A DNA stretch of 64,000 nt from Sambucus nigra (lineage: Eukaryota; Streptophyta; Magnoliopsida; Dipsacales; Adoxaceae), in NCBI GenBank assembly GCA_949130495.1, contig OX422208.1, positions 684,696,202 to 684,760,201 of the forward strand. The letters run 5' to 3'. Of this stretch, positions 1-9,584 are shown in pieces. Both the position numbers and the translations under genes were made by a program. The stretch's first letter is position 1, and the number at the start of each line of letters is the position of its first letter. Under the pieces are notes generated by a model. The model was not told the origin of the DNA and searched no databases. It worked only from the letters and a program-made list of their open reading frames with translations.

Positions 1-107
1 CAAAAGAATGTAGTTAATAATTTGGATTTTGCATAGCGGTGGGAGCCAAGCATAACGATCGACGTATATATTTATACACTTGCACCACGATTTTCCCCTA
101 TCTGCCA
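1..107 (+). repeat. 3' end of the 5' LTR of element A
   Basis: Aligns with 3825-3930: the stretch from GTAGT(T/C)AATA through the GCATAACGATC region to the terminal TGCCA is shared with scattered substitutions. The LTR ends at TCTGCCA, just before the primer-binding site. Confidence 0.75.
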
Positions 108-108
108 A

Positions 109-131
109 AATTGCACTATTGTCGGGGACTT
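109..131 (+). promoter_or_regulatory. Decayed primer-binding site (tRNA-Asp type)
   Basis: Directly after the LTR end the sequence reads TTGCACTATTGTCGGGGACT. Athila/Tat elements usually have TGGCGCCGTTGCCGGGGA here, complementary to tRNA-Asp. The TTG-CGGGGACT half is kept and the GGCGCC half is mutated, so priming is probably lost. Confidence 0.6.
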
Positions 132-302
132 GTTTGTTTTAGAATTTAATTAATTCAGTATTTCGTAGTATTTTCTTTCTATTTGTATTTTTTGTTAACT
201 ATTTTTTTAGGACTTATACATTTGAGAACCAAGAAACGCTTGAATTTTCTGGAAGCAATCACTTTGTGGATTTTGTTCTCTTTAGCCATTTGGGGGGTAA
301 AC

Positions 303-1310
303 ATGTCTTATTCTAATTTTTTCGGTAAGCATAGTGATAATTCTCAAAATTCCCATAAACCTATGAATTTTGGTCAATACTCACAAGCCCAAAAAATTGA
401 AACATTTAAAATGACTTTGGGTGAGTAGTACCAAAGTCAAGTCATGGATTACGAGAATTTTGAGAATGATTATTCCGATTTTGGGCCTCAAAATCTTTAT
501 AATAAGAATGTTGAAACGATTTGTAATATCTTTCAAAATTCTTATGATAATGATTTCGATAGTCATTCCGAGGATAGTTTCCAAACTTTTCGTTATCAAG
601 AATCGGTGCCTCCATCTATTACCTTGCGTGAGGTCTTGCGCCTTATTGAAAATGAAAATTTTGAAATCGTTTTGGGAGAAAGAGTTGGATGCATTATTCG
701 AATCTAACGATGATTTTTCTTCTGAGACTTTTGAAGTCGAGGAATGTTTTGAACCAAATGAGGATTTTGTGCCTACTTTGGAACAAACCATTCTTGACTT
801 GGCCCATGGTATAATAGAGAATGAAAATGAGGAAGAAATGGATTTAGTATCCAATTAAATGAAATGATTTCTTCTTTGGTACCCAAAGAAGAATATTTCA
901 TAGAAAACGATCTTATTTCCTTCAAAACTCAATCTTCAAGTGATGATGACTCATCTCTTGAGTTTGAATTTATTTCATCCGCATATTTATTCTATATTGT
1001 CGAACTGATACAAGTATCCAATGAATCGGTTCCCAACTTTAAAACATTTAACCCTTTCACCGATGAGGATCACTTACTCGAGTTGCTTTCCATGAAAGCT
1101 ATTTTTCTTCCATGTGCGCCACCTCCCATTCCAATTGCAAAATCTTTGGGAGAAAATTCTATTTTTTTAATCCCACGTGTATTCGTTATCCATTCAATCC
1201 ACCCCCCCCCATCACCTCCCCCCAAAAAAAATTTTTAATTGATGATGGTTCATTTCTTCCGCCTTACACATACCTTCCGTTGTTAGAACAAAATTCCTAT
1301 TTTTTGTAAG
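303..1310 (+). pseudogene. Broken acidic ORF inside element A, unknown product
   Basis: A coding-like stretch starts near ATG 303 (MSYSNFFGK), crosses one stop at 426-428, continues as MDYENFENDY to about 680, then shifts frame (ELDALFESNDDF) to a stop near 858. Another frame resumes at 864 (MISSLVPKEEYF) and runs to about 1238. The predicted product is rich in Asp, Glu, Ser and Asn, with no zinc knuckle and no gag, protease or polymerase motif that I can recognise. Its position just after the primer-binding site is where gag would lie. It may be a diverged gag-like or element-specific protein. A C-run and an A-run at 1201-1230 mark slippage-prone DNA. No function is assigned. The stretch 1311-1660 holds no gene, only the conserved CATTGAGGATAATG block at 1634-1647. 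Confidence 0.4.
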
Positions 1311-1660
1311 GTATGCATGAAAGGGAAGGTTCCCCGTTGCCCCTTTAAAGTCAAATTGTATTTTGGGTGGACCCTCAAAAATTTCAACTTCTAGTGTATA
1401 GTTAGTTAGAAGTTCAAATTGTAGGTTATAAATAGTTAGTTTTTTTTTTATTTTTTTATTTTCCTTTATTTTCTTTATTCTTACTTTTTGTCTAGCGTAA
1501 TTAGTTAAGTTTTGTTATTTGTTTTTGTTATACACGATACTAACATGTTTTGTAGAATCATTGGACTTGTACTTTCACGAGATCACTCCATTTTGGGTAA
1601 TACCAGTTTTTCTTTAGCTTGGTTCTTAATTCACATTGAGGATAATGTCAGGTTTTAGTT

Positions 1661-1672
1661 AGGGGGTGTGGG
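1661..1672 (+). promoter_or_regulatory. Polypurine tract of element A
   Basis: AGGGGGTGTGGG lies immediately before the 3' LTR and follows the CATTGAGGATAATG block, the same order as at 30672-30711 downstream of the Athila integrase. Confidence 0.6.
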
Positions 1673-3930
1673 ATATTCTATCCATTCATTGGTATTTTCC
1701 ATGAATTGATTATATGTTTTTCCCAAGCATGCTTTTCTTATTAAAATTTAAAATTTCAAAAGCATTTTCTTTCTTTTTTCTTCTTTGTTGGGCATTTTAC
1801 CTTTGTTTCTGATTATAAATTTTAATAATTACCCGATCTAATTGACAATTCAATGATACATGTTCTCGATTTTAGAAGTTATTAGACTTTATTCCTCAAT
1901 TATTGATATTATGAATAACTTCATGAATTAAACTTTAATCCCATGAGCACATGCACTTTTCTTGTTTAATTAATTTGTTTTAAGATTTTTATAACTCGGT
2001 AATCTTTTATTGCATTGTATATACTTACACCTAGTGAGCTTTGTGTTTTTCTTCATTTGTGAGTGTTATACACTTCTCTTTCCTCCTTGAAAATGTTACA
2101 GTCGTTGGTAATCTCACTATTATTTCATTTGATCGTTCATTAATTGAGTCCATATATGAAATGTGTTACTTGAGCATGATTTTTAAAGTTTGTTTTGACT
2201 CGAGAATTGCGTAAACTTTAGAAAATGATCATAGTCCATCTTTGTTATATCACCCATATTGACCTTGACCTCACCTTAAATGTTTTCTCTCATCAACCCC
2301 TTTATTCCTTAATATATCCTTTCATTTCATAACCCCAAATCCCATAAACAACTTTGCATTGGAGTTATAAACCATATATATCACCTTGCATACCTTTGTT
2401 TGGAATGATACTTGGAATTGAATGATGTTCGTGTTATGTGGTTGCAATTAAGAATGCGAAAGTGTGAACGAAAAGAAAAAGTAGAGAAAAAGAGAATAAA
2501 TAAAACAAAAGAAAAAGTGAGAAAAAGAAGACAAGAAAAGAAAAATAAGCAAACAAAGGTTTAATTGAGTTTTTGTAGGTGTTGGAACGCTTAAAGTGAG
2601 GAATGGTTGCATTTCGGAGAAATTCTAGCGTAGGATTCAACTTCAAGGGAATTTTAGACATTTCATACTTCATCTCCTGCTTAGTTGAATTGCATAAAAG
2701 TGTAGTTCATTGAGTTAGATTCTCATGGCCATGAACGACACATCGTTCTGAGTCTGGACGAAGAAGTTATGTCCATTTTCAAAAAGAACTTTTCCTCCCA
2801 TGTGAAGGAGAAAGAACACCAGGAAATAGGGGACCAGTCGACTGGCCCTGATTCCCTGATCCATCAGTGATTCAGAATTTAACCTACAAAGGAAACATGA
2901 GACTTATAACCTTGGGCCTGGTCGACCGCCCCCTGGCCGCGATCGACCGGTTGTAGTCTGACACTTATTTTATTTATTTTATTTTTCCATTTTTTCTTTT
3001 CTTCTTTTCTCACTTTCTATAAATAGAACCCTTATTTATTTTTGTAATATATCTATTCTTTTAGTTAGTTTTAGGTTTTGGTTCTCATGGGGAAGCTAGG
3101 GTTTGGAGAAGACTTTAGGTGAGCCATTTATCGCTCCCAGGGTTTACCCATATAGGTCGTTTAAGAACACTATTCACCTTCTTACTCTTAAATCCAATCT
3201 TCCATTGTTTATTTATTGCTTTGCTGTTTATTTACTTTCTTTGTAACTTAGGTTTATTGCTTTCCTTACTTTCTTGCATTTAATTTATGTCTTCCATTAT
3301 GTTGTGTATATAATTTAGTTTAGGTTGAGATTGATTGAACTCACCTTGGGTTTATTTGGTTGCTTTGCTCTTAGTGATGTAATTTATGAGTTTATTTCGC
3401 TTGGGTTGTTATTGATTTTATGCCTAGGATATTTAGTAGGTATATCATGTATGCTCCGTATTTACGACCTTATGTGTGTAATTTTTGGGGTATTTGTTAA
3501 CGCCAAAATCATAATAGGCTTTTATAGTGATTTAGGGGGTGACAACTCTAGATTTAATTAACTATTGATATGAGATTCTATCTTGATAAACTTGTAGTCC
3601 CATGTAACCATTTATAATAATTAATCCGAGGTAAGGGATATTAGTCTGAATCTATAGTTTCTATTCCTTTTATTAATCGTAGTTTAAATACACATGCCTA
3701 TATTATCTTTTCTTTGGTTAACAATTATCTTTTACACATATATTCCTGAAGTATTAAATCAATAGAATTCTAACAACTAGTCTTTGTGGATTTTCGATAC
3801 CCAGACTGGTCGTTGTTCTCCCTAAAAAGAGTGTAGTCAATAGTTTAGGTTTATCATAGTGATGGGAGTCGAGCATAATGATCAGCGTATATCTTTATAC
3901 ATTTGCACCGCTATTTTCGCCTACGTGCCA
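1667..3930 (+). repeat. 3' LTR of element A (about 2.26 kb)
   Basis: It starts with TG just after the polypurine tract (1667 or 1669) and ends GCCA at 3930, matched to the end of the 5' LTR at 107. It holds a purine-rich tract at 2458-2555, a palindrome array with a TATA box at 2834-3026, and AT-rich DNA. A short ORF at 3325-3561 has no recognisable domain and is probably chance. Confidence 0.65.
2834..3026 (+). promoter_or_regulatory. LTR promoter of element A: GTCGAC-type palindromes plus TATA box
   Basis: CCAGTCGACTGG (2834-2845) is a perfect 12-bp palindrome. GGTCGACC (2920-2927) and GATCGACCGG (2941-2950) are related sites. A good TATA box, TATAAATAG, follows at 3018-3026, about 68 bp beyond the last site. 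The order palindromes-then-TATA matches the LTRs of elements B, C and D, although the palindrome is different. Promoter function is inferred. Confidence 0.5.
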
Positions 3931-3945
3931 ATACCCCTTAGCTTT

Positions 3946-3954
3946 CTATAAAAG
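3946..3954 (+). promoter_or_regulatory. Possible TATA box of the PMD pseudogene
   Basis: CTATAAAAG stands about 140 bp upstream of the first plausible coding codons, and a CT-rich leader (3990-4020) follows. This is a typical plant core-promoter layout. It begins right after the 3' LTR of element A, so upstream control sequence may have been cut off. Confidence 0.45.
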
Positions 3955-4091
3955 GGGGTGGCCCTTCTCATTTTTTGCACACCTTAAAGTGATTGAATCT
4001 CTTTCTTTCTCTCTCTAAAAGTCTTTTTTGAGTCCATTTTCTTCCCAAGATCTCAATAGCGGGTACTTCTGGCAATAATAACTACGAGCGG

Positions 4092-5729
4092 GTGTCCAGT
4101 GATGATTGGGTGGATTTGGAATGGCAATTTGCGGTGGCACTGACTTTGGGTAACGAGAATGCATACGATAATTTTGATTCGGTGACTAATGAGATGATTT
4201 TGCTATGGGATACTGCACATCATCGTTCGACGATGGTGAAAAACCCTAATGTCTATGTGAGTATTTATCTTTTGTATCTCCACATTTCCTTTCCTTCTTA
4301 TTTTTGGGATAATTAAAGGTTTTATTAACTTCATGCATGTTGACATATATTCTTTGAGCATTCAATTCCGAGGGATAACTGGGATGAAGGATTTTTAGGA
4401 CCGTCTTCCTGAGGAGGTAAAGTGGATGGTGGCGTCTACTAGGTTCGGTACGTTAGCGGGTACATTGGATGAGACGCCGCACTCTACGACGCTGTTATGC
4501 GCATTGGGACATATATGGTGGGATACAACCCACATATTTCACCTAGGGATTGGAGAGATGAAATTTACTCCTTCGATGTCCAGCAGTTAATGGGGCTAGA
4601 TTGCTCTAGTCAACAAATCGTGGTGGACAGTACTTTACGAGTTACGCAGGTGGCAGTGCAGGCTACCTTGGGGGACAAAGGAAGGATCATGTATGGGTAT
4701 TTTATCCATATATCTATGTTAAAGGAGACTCTATTGTTTAAGCATATTGATGAGACAGATGGGCGGCAGGTGAGACAGGTAGCCCGCTTATTTTAAGTGC
4801 TTTTGCTAGAGGGATTTATGGTGGTGACGAATGGCAGCATCGTTCATCTTTGATTTTTTACGTTTTTTTGGGTCATCTTAGACATTCATCTATATGACTG
4901 GGGGAGGTTTACCTTGTCATCCCTTTATGCTTCTTTGGATTCATTTAGTCTGTGCTGTTGAAAGGCGTTTGCAGGTCCCATTTATCTCTCAAAGGTAATC
5001 TTTAAGTTTAATTTTCTCATTATTTTCTTGTTGTCTTTTTTCTTTCTCTTCTGATTCTTGTTGTTCCCTTTTGCATATGTGGTTTTATGATGCGACAGGG
5101 AATGATGTGGGGCTAGTGTCCTTGAAGGCGAGTGAGCTAGGAGATTTTTGTAGGATGTACAGGTGGAAAAAGTCAAATAGGTGTTTGAACCAATCCGTTT
5201 CTCTAAAGGATGTGCGTGTAACACTGAATGCCCTGATGAGCAACCAGGTTAGTCTTTTGTTCCTTGTCTCTTTATGAGGTTTTAGAATTTTTTCTTCAGG
5301 GTAGATTCATGAATATTTTCTGGGAAAACATGTGACTTTCTATCCGTGGAGTCTATCTTCGAGGGCCGCTGGGGTTACGGGTATACATGCCACAAATGAG
5401 GAGGTTTCTAAGCATGAGTTTGGGTATCTCTTGTACCTTAAAGAGAGGGTGATGCGATAGATCATTTCAGTAGAAGTGGAGGTCCCACCATCGGCTCCCT
5501 CTGAGTACATGAGGCTGATGAGGAAGATGACTAATGAGGCAAGGGCGGTGGTAATGGAGGGCGAGCCCTATATATATTACACCGATATGACGTCGGGCCA
5601 TGATTATATGGATTTTTCTACTAGATGGTTGATGTCGTCGTTCATATATGATGTGGAGAATATGCTTTCACCTACGATTGGATCGGGTAAAGGTACCAGC
5701 ATACTGACAGTGTCGACCCATAGTTCTGG
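4092..5729 (+). pseudogene. Plant mobile domain (PMD/MAIN-like) pseudogene with introns
   Basis: Exon 1 (frame open from about 4045; ATG 4092) ends at 4256 before GTGAGTAT. The intron ends in TTTTTAG at 4398 and exon 2 joins in phase (DRLPEEVKWMVA). Exon 2 carries the PMD signature LLCALGHIWWDTTHIFHL-GEMKFTP, then a frameshift to VQQLMGLDCSS, a stop in ARLF*VLLLEGF, and YDWGRFTLSSLYASLD. A second intron runs 4995-5098 and a third 5248-5299, with GT and AG ends. Later exon sequence includes FYPWSLSSRAAG and EYMRLMRKMTNEARAV. PMD proteins (Arabidopsis MAIN/MAIL1 group) act in the nucleus in gene and transposon silencing, and PMD genes are also often captured by transposons. Stops and frameshifts make this copy non-functional. 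Element B is inserted at 5730. Similar DNA may resume at 11918. Whether it was a host gene or a captured one cannot be decided here. Confidence 0.65.
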
Positions 5730-6509
5730 TATCACACCCCGCGGAATCTGACAGATGGGGTGGCCATCCACCGCCGCCTAACTATGCCGGGCGTGAACTA
5801 AATAAGTAATATTCTTTGCATGAGACAGATAAGATACATAAATAAAGCAGTCCATACGATAAATAATTGAATCAATGCCAAATGATCATAAACAACTAAG
5901 CGATAAAAGATCCATCACATTCTAAAACTCCAATTAAATTCAATCTCCAATAATAATTTAATAAAATCCGAATAACAACCGACGGAAAAAAATCAAATGA
6001 AATCCCCTAAACAACTGTGGAACCGAATGGCCCAATAAAACTCAAGTAAAGTCTCAAAATTAAATACAAATGAAAAGGGAAGTCTAACTAAACGATGAAA
6101 TAAAATGAATAACTCAAGCTGCCTCCAAATGATAACCTTGCTAATCATATGAAACTTCTCTAAAACTTATCCTGAAAAAGTTAGTCAGCGCACGAGGTCA
6201 GAGCCCCGAGCATGAATACACACTACTCCCCTCAAGTAGGATCCTTGAATCCAGACAGTAGCATTATATGCAATAAATATCAGAATAAAATATTTTAATT
6301 AAATGAGATAATTAAACGCGATAAATATAATCACTAACTACCCGTAGAGATCCCCATTTAAAAAGGCACACCTATTTGAGTTTAAGTTCCCAAGTCCCAC
6401 GATGCTAATCTTATTTAATTAGCCCATTTTAATATTGTTTTCACTTTTTATTATGACGGTCCTTCCATCCCAATTGGTAATTTCCACCAAAGTGTCACAC
6501 TTCCCCTTG

Positions 6510-6630
6510 TCAATCGTCCTTTGACCCGTTTAAATGTCGACCCCGACACATGACAAGATTCCACACAGGACACGACATAAATCGTCCTCTGACTCGTTTA
6601 AACTGTCGGCCCCGACACATTATGTCGCCA
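6510..6630 (-). repeat. Two-copy tandem repeat inside LTR B
   Basis: A unit of about 70 bp beginning AATCGTCCT(T/C)TGAC and containing GTTTAAA and CCCCGACACAT occurs twice in a row. The same pair occurs in the right LTR at about 10366-10485. The repeats are CpG-rich against an AT-rich background. Confidence 0.6.
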
Positions 6631-7688
6631 TAAATTTGAATACCCATTTTTATCTTAGGCATTAATTCTTAATTTCCCAAATTATAAATTACCCCACCCT
6701 TTTTATCGATGTGAGATACTCAAAATATCCCTTAGTCCCATACCTAAAGGTCCCCAAGTTATCAATACGTCCTACCCTATGTGAAGGATGAATTTCTAAC
6801 ATAAACCTCAACTTAGTCTCATGCATAGGGTAGCGTAACGATGAAGAAGTAACAAAAATCAGCCCACCCCAGACATACTCAAGTCGTAATAATCCACCCT
6901 CACTAGTCCCATACCTAGCAGGCGTAAATCATTAAAAGGCCTACCCAGTAATCCCATACCTAGAAGGCATCCTAAAATAGAGGGAGAGAAAAAATACCCA
7001 TCAACCCGTTGCTACAAGGCAAAGTAATAGTACCAATAATTCACAAAAACAAGCAGTATAATCATCGTCCAAAACTACGCATGATAGTCTAATTCAATTA
7101 AATCTTAATTTAATTGTCACATTGCCAAAATACCCAATTAATCTCAATTTATTATCTTAAATTAAATACACCGAGATTTCATCATTAATACAAGAAAATT
7201 CCAATTTCATTAGCTCAACACAAATCTCACGAGTTATACGCCCCAAATCCGCTTATTTCAAAACTAAGATTTTTCTACATGCAACCTACACCAATAAAAC
7301 CCAAAATCCACTCATAAATCCAACGTACCCAAGGGTTATGAATATTAATCATAATAAAGGATTTCATAAAAATATCCCCAAGTTTTATGTGTCCACTTTC
7401 TTTAATTAGATTGCTAATTAATTTTAAGAAAACATTGAATTTAGGTTTAGGCAACACTTGAAACGCACAATACTAAAGGAAAAGAATAGAGTATTCAAGC
7501 CTGTGGTTAGTTGAATGAAAATATGAGTAGAAAGTTGAACTCCTCTTAAGCAAACACCAATTGAATCTTCAAAACTTGTGAGAAGTAGGGGCTAGGGGTT
7601 GAAGATGAGAGAAATATGTTTTGGAAAAGCTTTCTGGAGAAAGTTTGAGAGAAAAGTGATTTTCGAAATCCCAGCCCCGTATCAGTTT

Positions 7689-7827
7689 AGTATATAAAGG
7701 GTTTAAGAGTTAAAACACAATTAGGAGACTCCCATCCATCCACCGCCTCTGTCGTTCGAACGACGTACAGTGTCGTTCGAACGAGAAGCTATGTCGTTCG
7801 AACGACATACGATGTTGTTTGAACGAC
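7689..7827 (-). promoter_or_regulatory. LTR B promoter: CGTTCGAACG array and TATA (left copy)
   Basis: Sites TCGTTCGAACGA at 7752-7763, 7773-7784 and 7794-7805, plus a decayed fourth (TTGTTTGAACGA) at 7815-7826, have a spacing of 21 bp, two turns of B-DNA. Reading along the element (minus strand), a TATA box (TTTATATACT, 7689-7698) follows about 52 bp downstream. Each site is a perfect palindrome with three CpGs. Promoter role is inferred from position. Confidence 0.55.
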
Positions 7828-8070
7828 CCCAGTATTAAAATCCAAATCTTTTAAAATCCGACTTACTGATATGATAAATATTCTTAAAAACGTACCTGCT
7901 AGATTAAATGATAAAAACTATATAACCTTTTTTTTTATAAAAGACCCGAATTAATTCCCAATTGAAAATGTATTAATAAAACCAAGTTAAATTCTTTAAA
8001 GGCCATAATCTCCAAAATTTTATTACACTCCAAATTAATTAAAGTCAGATAATTAAAACACGGGGTGTTA

Positions 8071-8083
8071 CCTACTTCCCCAC
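8071..8083 (-). promoter_or_regulatory. Polypurine tract of element B
   Basis: On the minus strand GTGGGGAAGTAGG abuts the 3' LTR, preceded by the AATTTCGAGGATGAAATTC block. Confidence 0.65.
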
Positions 8084-8309
8084 TAGCAAAGAATTTCATC
8101 CTCGAAATTAGACGAAGCATACACAACAAATGCGTAAATCTCGCAAAATAAAATAAGGCTCACATATGCCTACCCATAGAACATCATAATTAGGCGCCCA
8201 TACACCTAATCTACCCGAACATAAACCTTGATAAAAATACAATATATATAAATCCTAATATATATAAGTATCTAAGAAGATATTACATACCGCGATAATC
8301 TACTAGCCA

Positions 8310-9444
8310 CGTAATCTATCCTGCTCTGACTGAAGTTGAGGAGGCACATAACACCTCCCATAACTTGTATTGGTTGGTACTGCGGCTACTCCCTATCCAC
8401 CTGACGCTGTCGGTGCTACCTGGACACCTTCTGCCGCGAGAACTGGAGGTCTCAGTCCTTGTTGTCCCTGTACCCCGTGACCTTGTTGCCCTTGTGTAAA
8501 TTGACCTTGCTGTAAAGGTACTTCTTGGTTTTGTTGGCCCGCTCTTTTGTAACTCCCGCATACAAAGAACTCACCCCTAAAAGGTCCAAAACGCCTAGCA
8601 TTTGCTTGCTCCTCTCCTTGATCTTGGTGTTCTTGGTTTGTCCTTTGCCTCTTCCATGTTTGATCATTGTGACCCTTATCCTCATTTCCTTATCCATTAG
8701 ACTCTTGTCTCTTTTGCAACTTGTTTTGGTAATTGGACTTCTCTTTCCTTAACAACATTATGACATCCACCACCTGAGCATAGGTAGTGTACGCCGGATT
8801 CCCAAACATCATTTGTCTAATCGACCATGACAATCCCTTAATGAAACACTCCATTTTCTTCACCTCAGTACTAACCTCCTCTGGTACAAATATAGATAAA
8901 TTGGTGAACTCCTGTTCATACTCAACGATTGACTTTTAACCTTGCTCTAAGTCCATAAATTCTCTTTTATTCACGTTCCTAATTGCTTACGGAAAGTACT
9001 TGTTGTTGAACTTTATCAGAAACTCTGCATAACCCAACTGATCTCTCTCCTCGGATGTGGTGGCACTCTCCCACCACTGTAGTGCATCCCCTATCAGCAT
9101 AAATGTTGATAACGTCTTCTTCTACACATCTATTCAGTCCACCATCCTCAAATGCCTCTCCATGTCTCTCCTCCATTGGTGAGAAACCGTTGGGTCAGAT
9201 CCCCCTCCAAAGGTGGGAGGACTACCTTTAAAGAGACTGGTTCTTAACCTATCCCAAGTTGAGATTGATGTACCGTACTCCTATGCCTCTAAATTCACCC
9301 CTCTCTATCTCCCCATATCCAAACCGGCCGCCGTGGCCTCACGAATGATAGCCATTAACTCCTAGGCCTCTAAAATAATCTGACGCCGCCTCTCCTAAGT
9401 CGCGGGACCAAAAACAGACTCCTCGCTCTCCTTGTGTTCGCCAT
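8310..9444 (-). pseudogene. Broken gag of element B (retrotransposon gag domain)
   Basis: Translation of the minus strand from ATG 9444 starts MANTRRARS. After stops and frameshifts it gives the core gag pattern FKGSPPTFGGGSDP, WRRDMERHLRMVD, MLIGDALQWWES, EFMDLEQG and IVEYEQEFTNLS, matching the Retrotrans_gag family (capsid protein that packages element RNA into particles). A Gln/Gly-rich C-terminal part (QQGQFTQGQQGHG) follows. No clear CCHC knuckle is seen, only a single CGSYK. Several in-frame stops make it non-functional. It runs into non-coding DNA at 8084-8300 and no protease or pol follows. Confidence 0.75.
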
Positions 9445-9565
9445 CTGAAATAATAGGAACAAAACAACATCAGACTCGGAATGACTTAGAGTACAATTAA
9501 TCAAAAGGGAATCAAAGATAATCAACGCGAAAGCTAAAACGGACTCATAACCTACGAGACCTAAG

Positions 9566-9582
9566 ACCATGCACTGATACCA
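9566..9582 (-). promoter_or_regulatory. Primer-binding site of element B (tRNA-Met)
   Basis: The minus strand reads TGGTATCAGTGCATGGT two bases after the LTR end. This is one mismatch from TGGTATCAGAGC, the usual complement of initiator tRNA-Met 3' ends in plant LTR elements. Confidence 0.8.
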
Positions 9583-9584
9583 TA

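Larger units (their letters stand above)
1..3930 (+). mobile_element. Athila/Tat-type LTR retrotransposon remnant (element A)
   Basis: The tail of one LTR (1-107) matches the tail of a second one (about 3820-3930); both run through a TTATACA/TATTTGCACC block and end in GCCA. Between them lie a decayed tRNA-Asp type primer-binding site, 1.5 kb of internal DNA with an acidic broken reading frame, and a G-rich polypurine tract. No protease, reverse transcriptase or integrase is present, so this is a non-autonomous or internally deleted copy. The primer type, the CATTGAGGATAATG block before the polypurine tract (compare 30672) and the 2.26-kb LTR fit Athila/Tat, which is inference. The 5' LTR is cut by the window edge. 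Confidence 0.75.
5730..8070 (-). repeat. 3' LTR (left copy) of element B
   Basis: Collinear with 9585-11917 over its full length with many point differences and few indels. Starts TATCACACCCCG and ends CGGGGTGTTA on the plus strand. It contains repeated TCCCATACCTA motifs (6737-6970), a tandem repeat (6510-6630) and the palindrome array plus TATA near 7689-7827. Confidence 0.85.

Noticed and set aside
7752..7826. CGTTCGAACG array as a heat-shock element, as in ONSEN
   Set aside because: Heat-shock elements need GAA and TTC separated by two bases (GAAnnTTC or TTCnnGAA). Here TTC and GAA abut, so the spacing is wrong.
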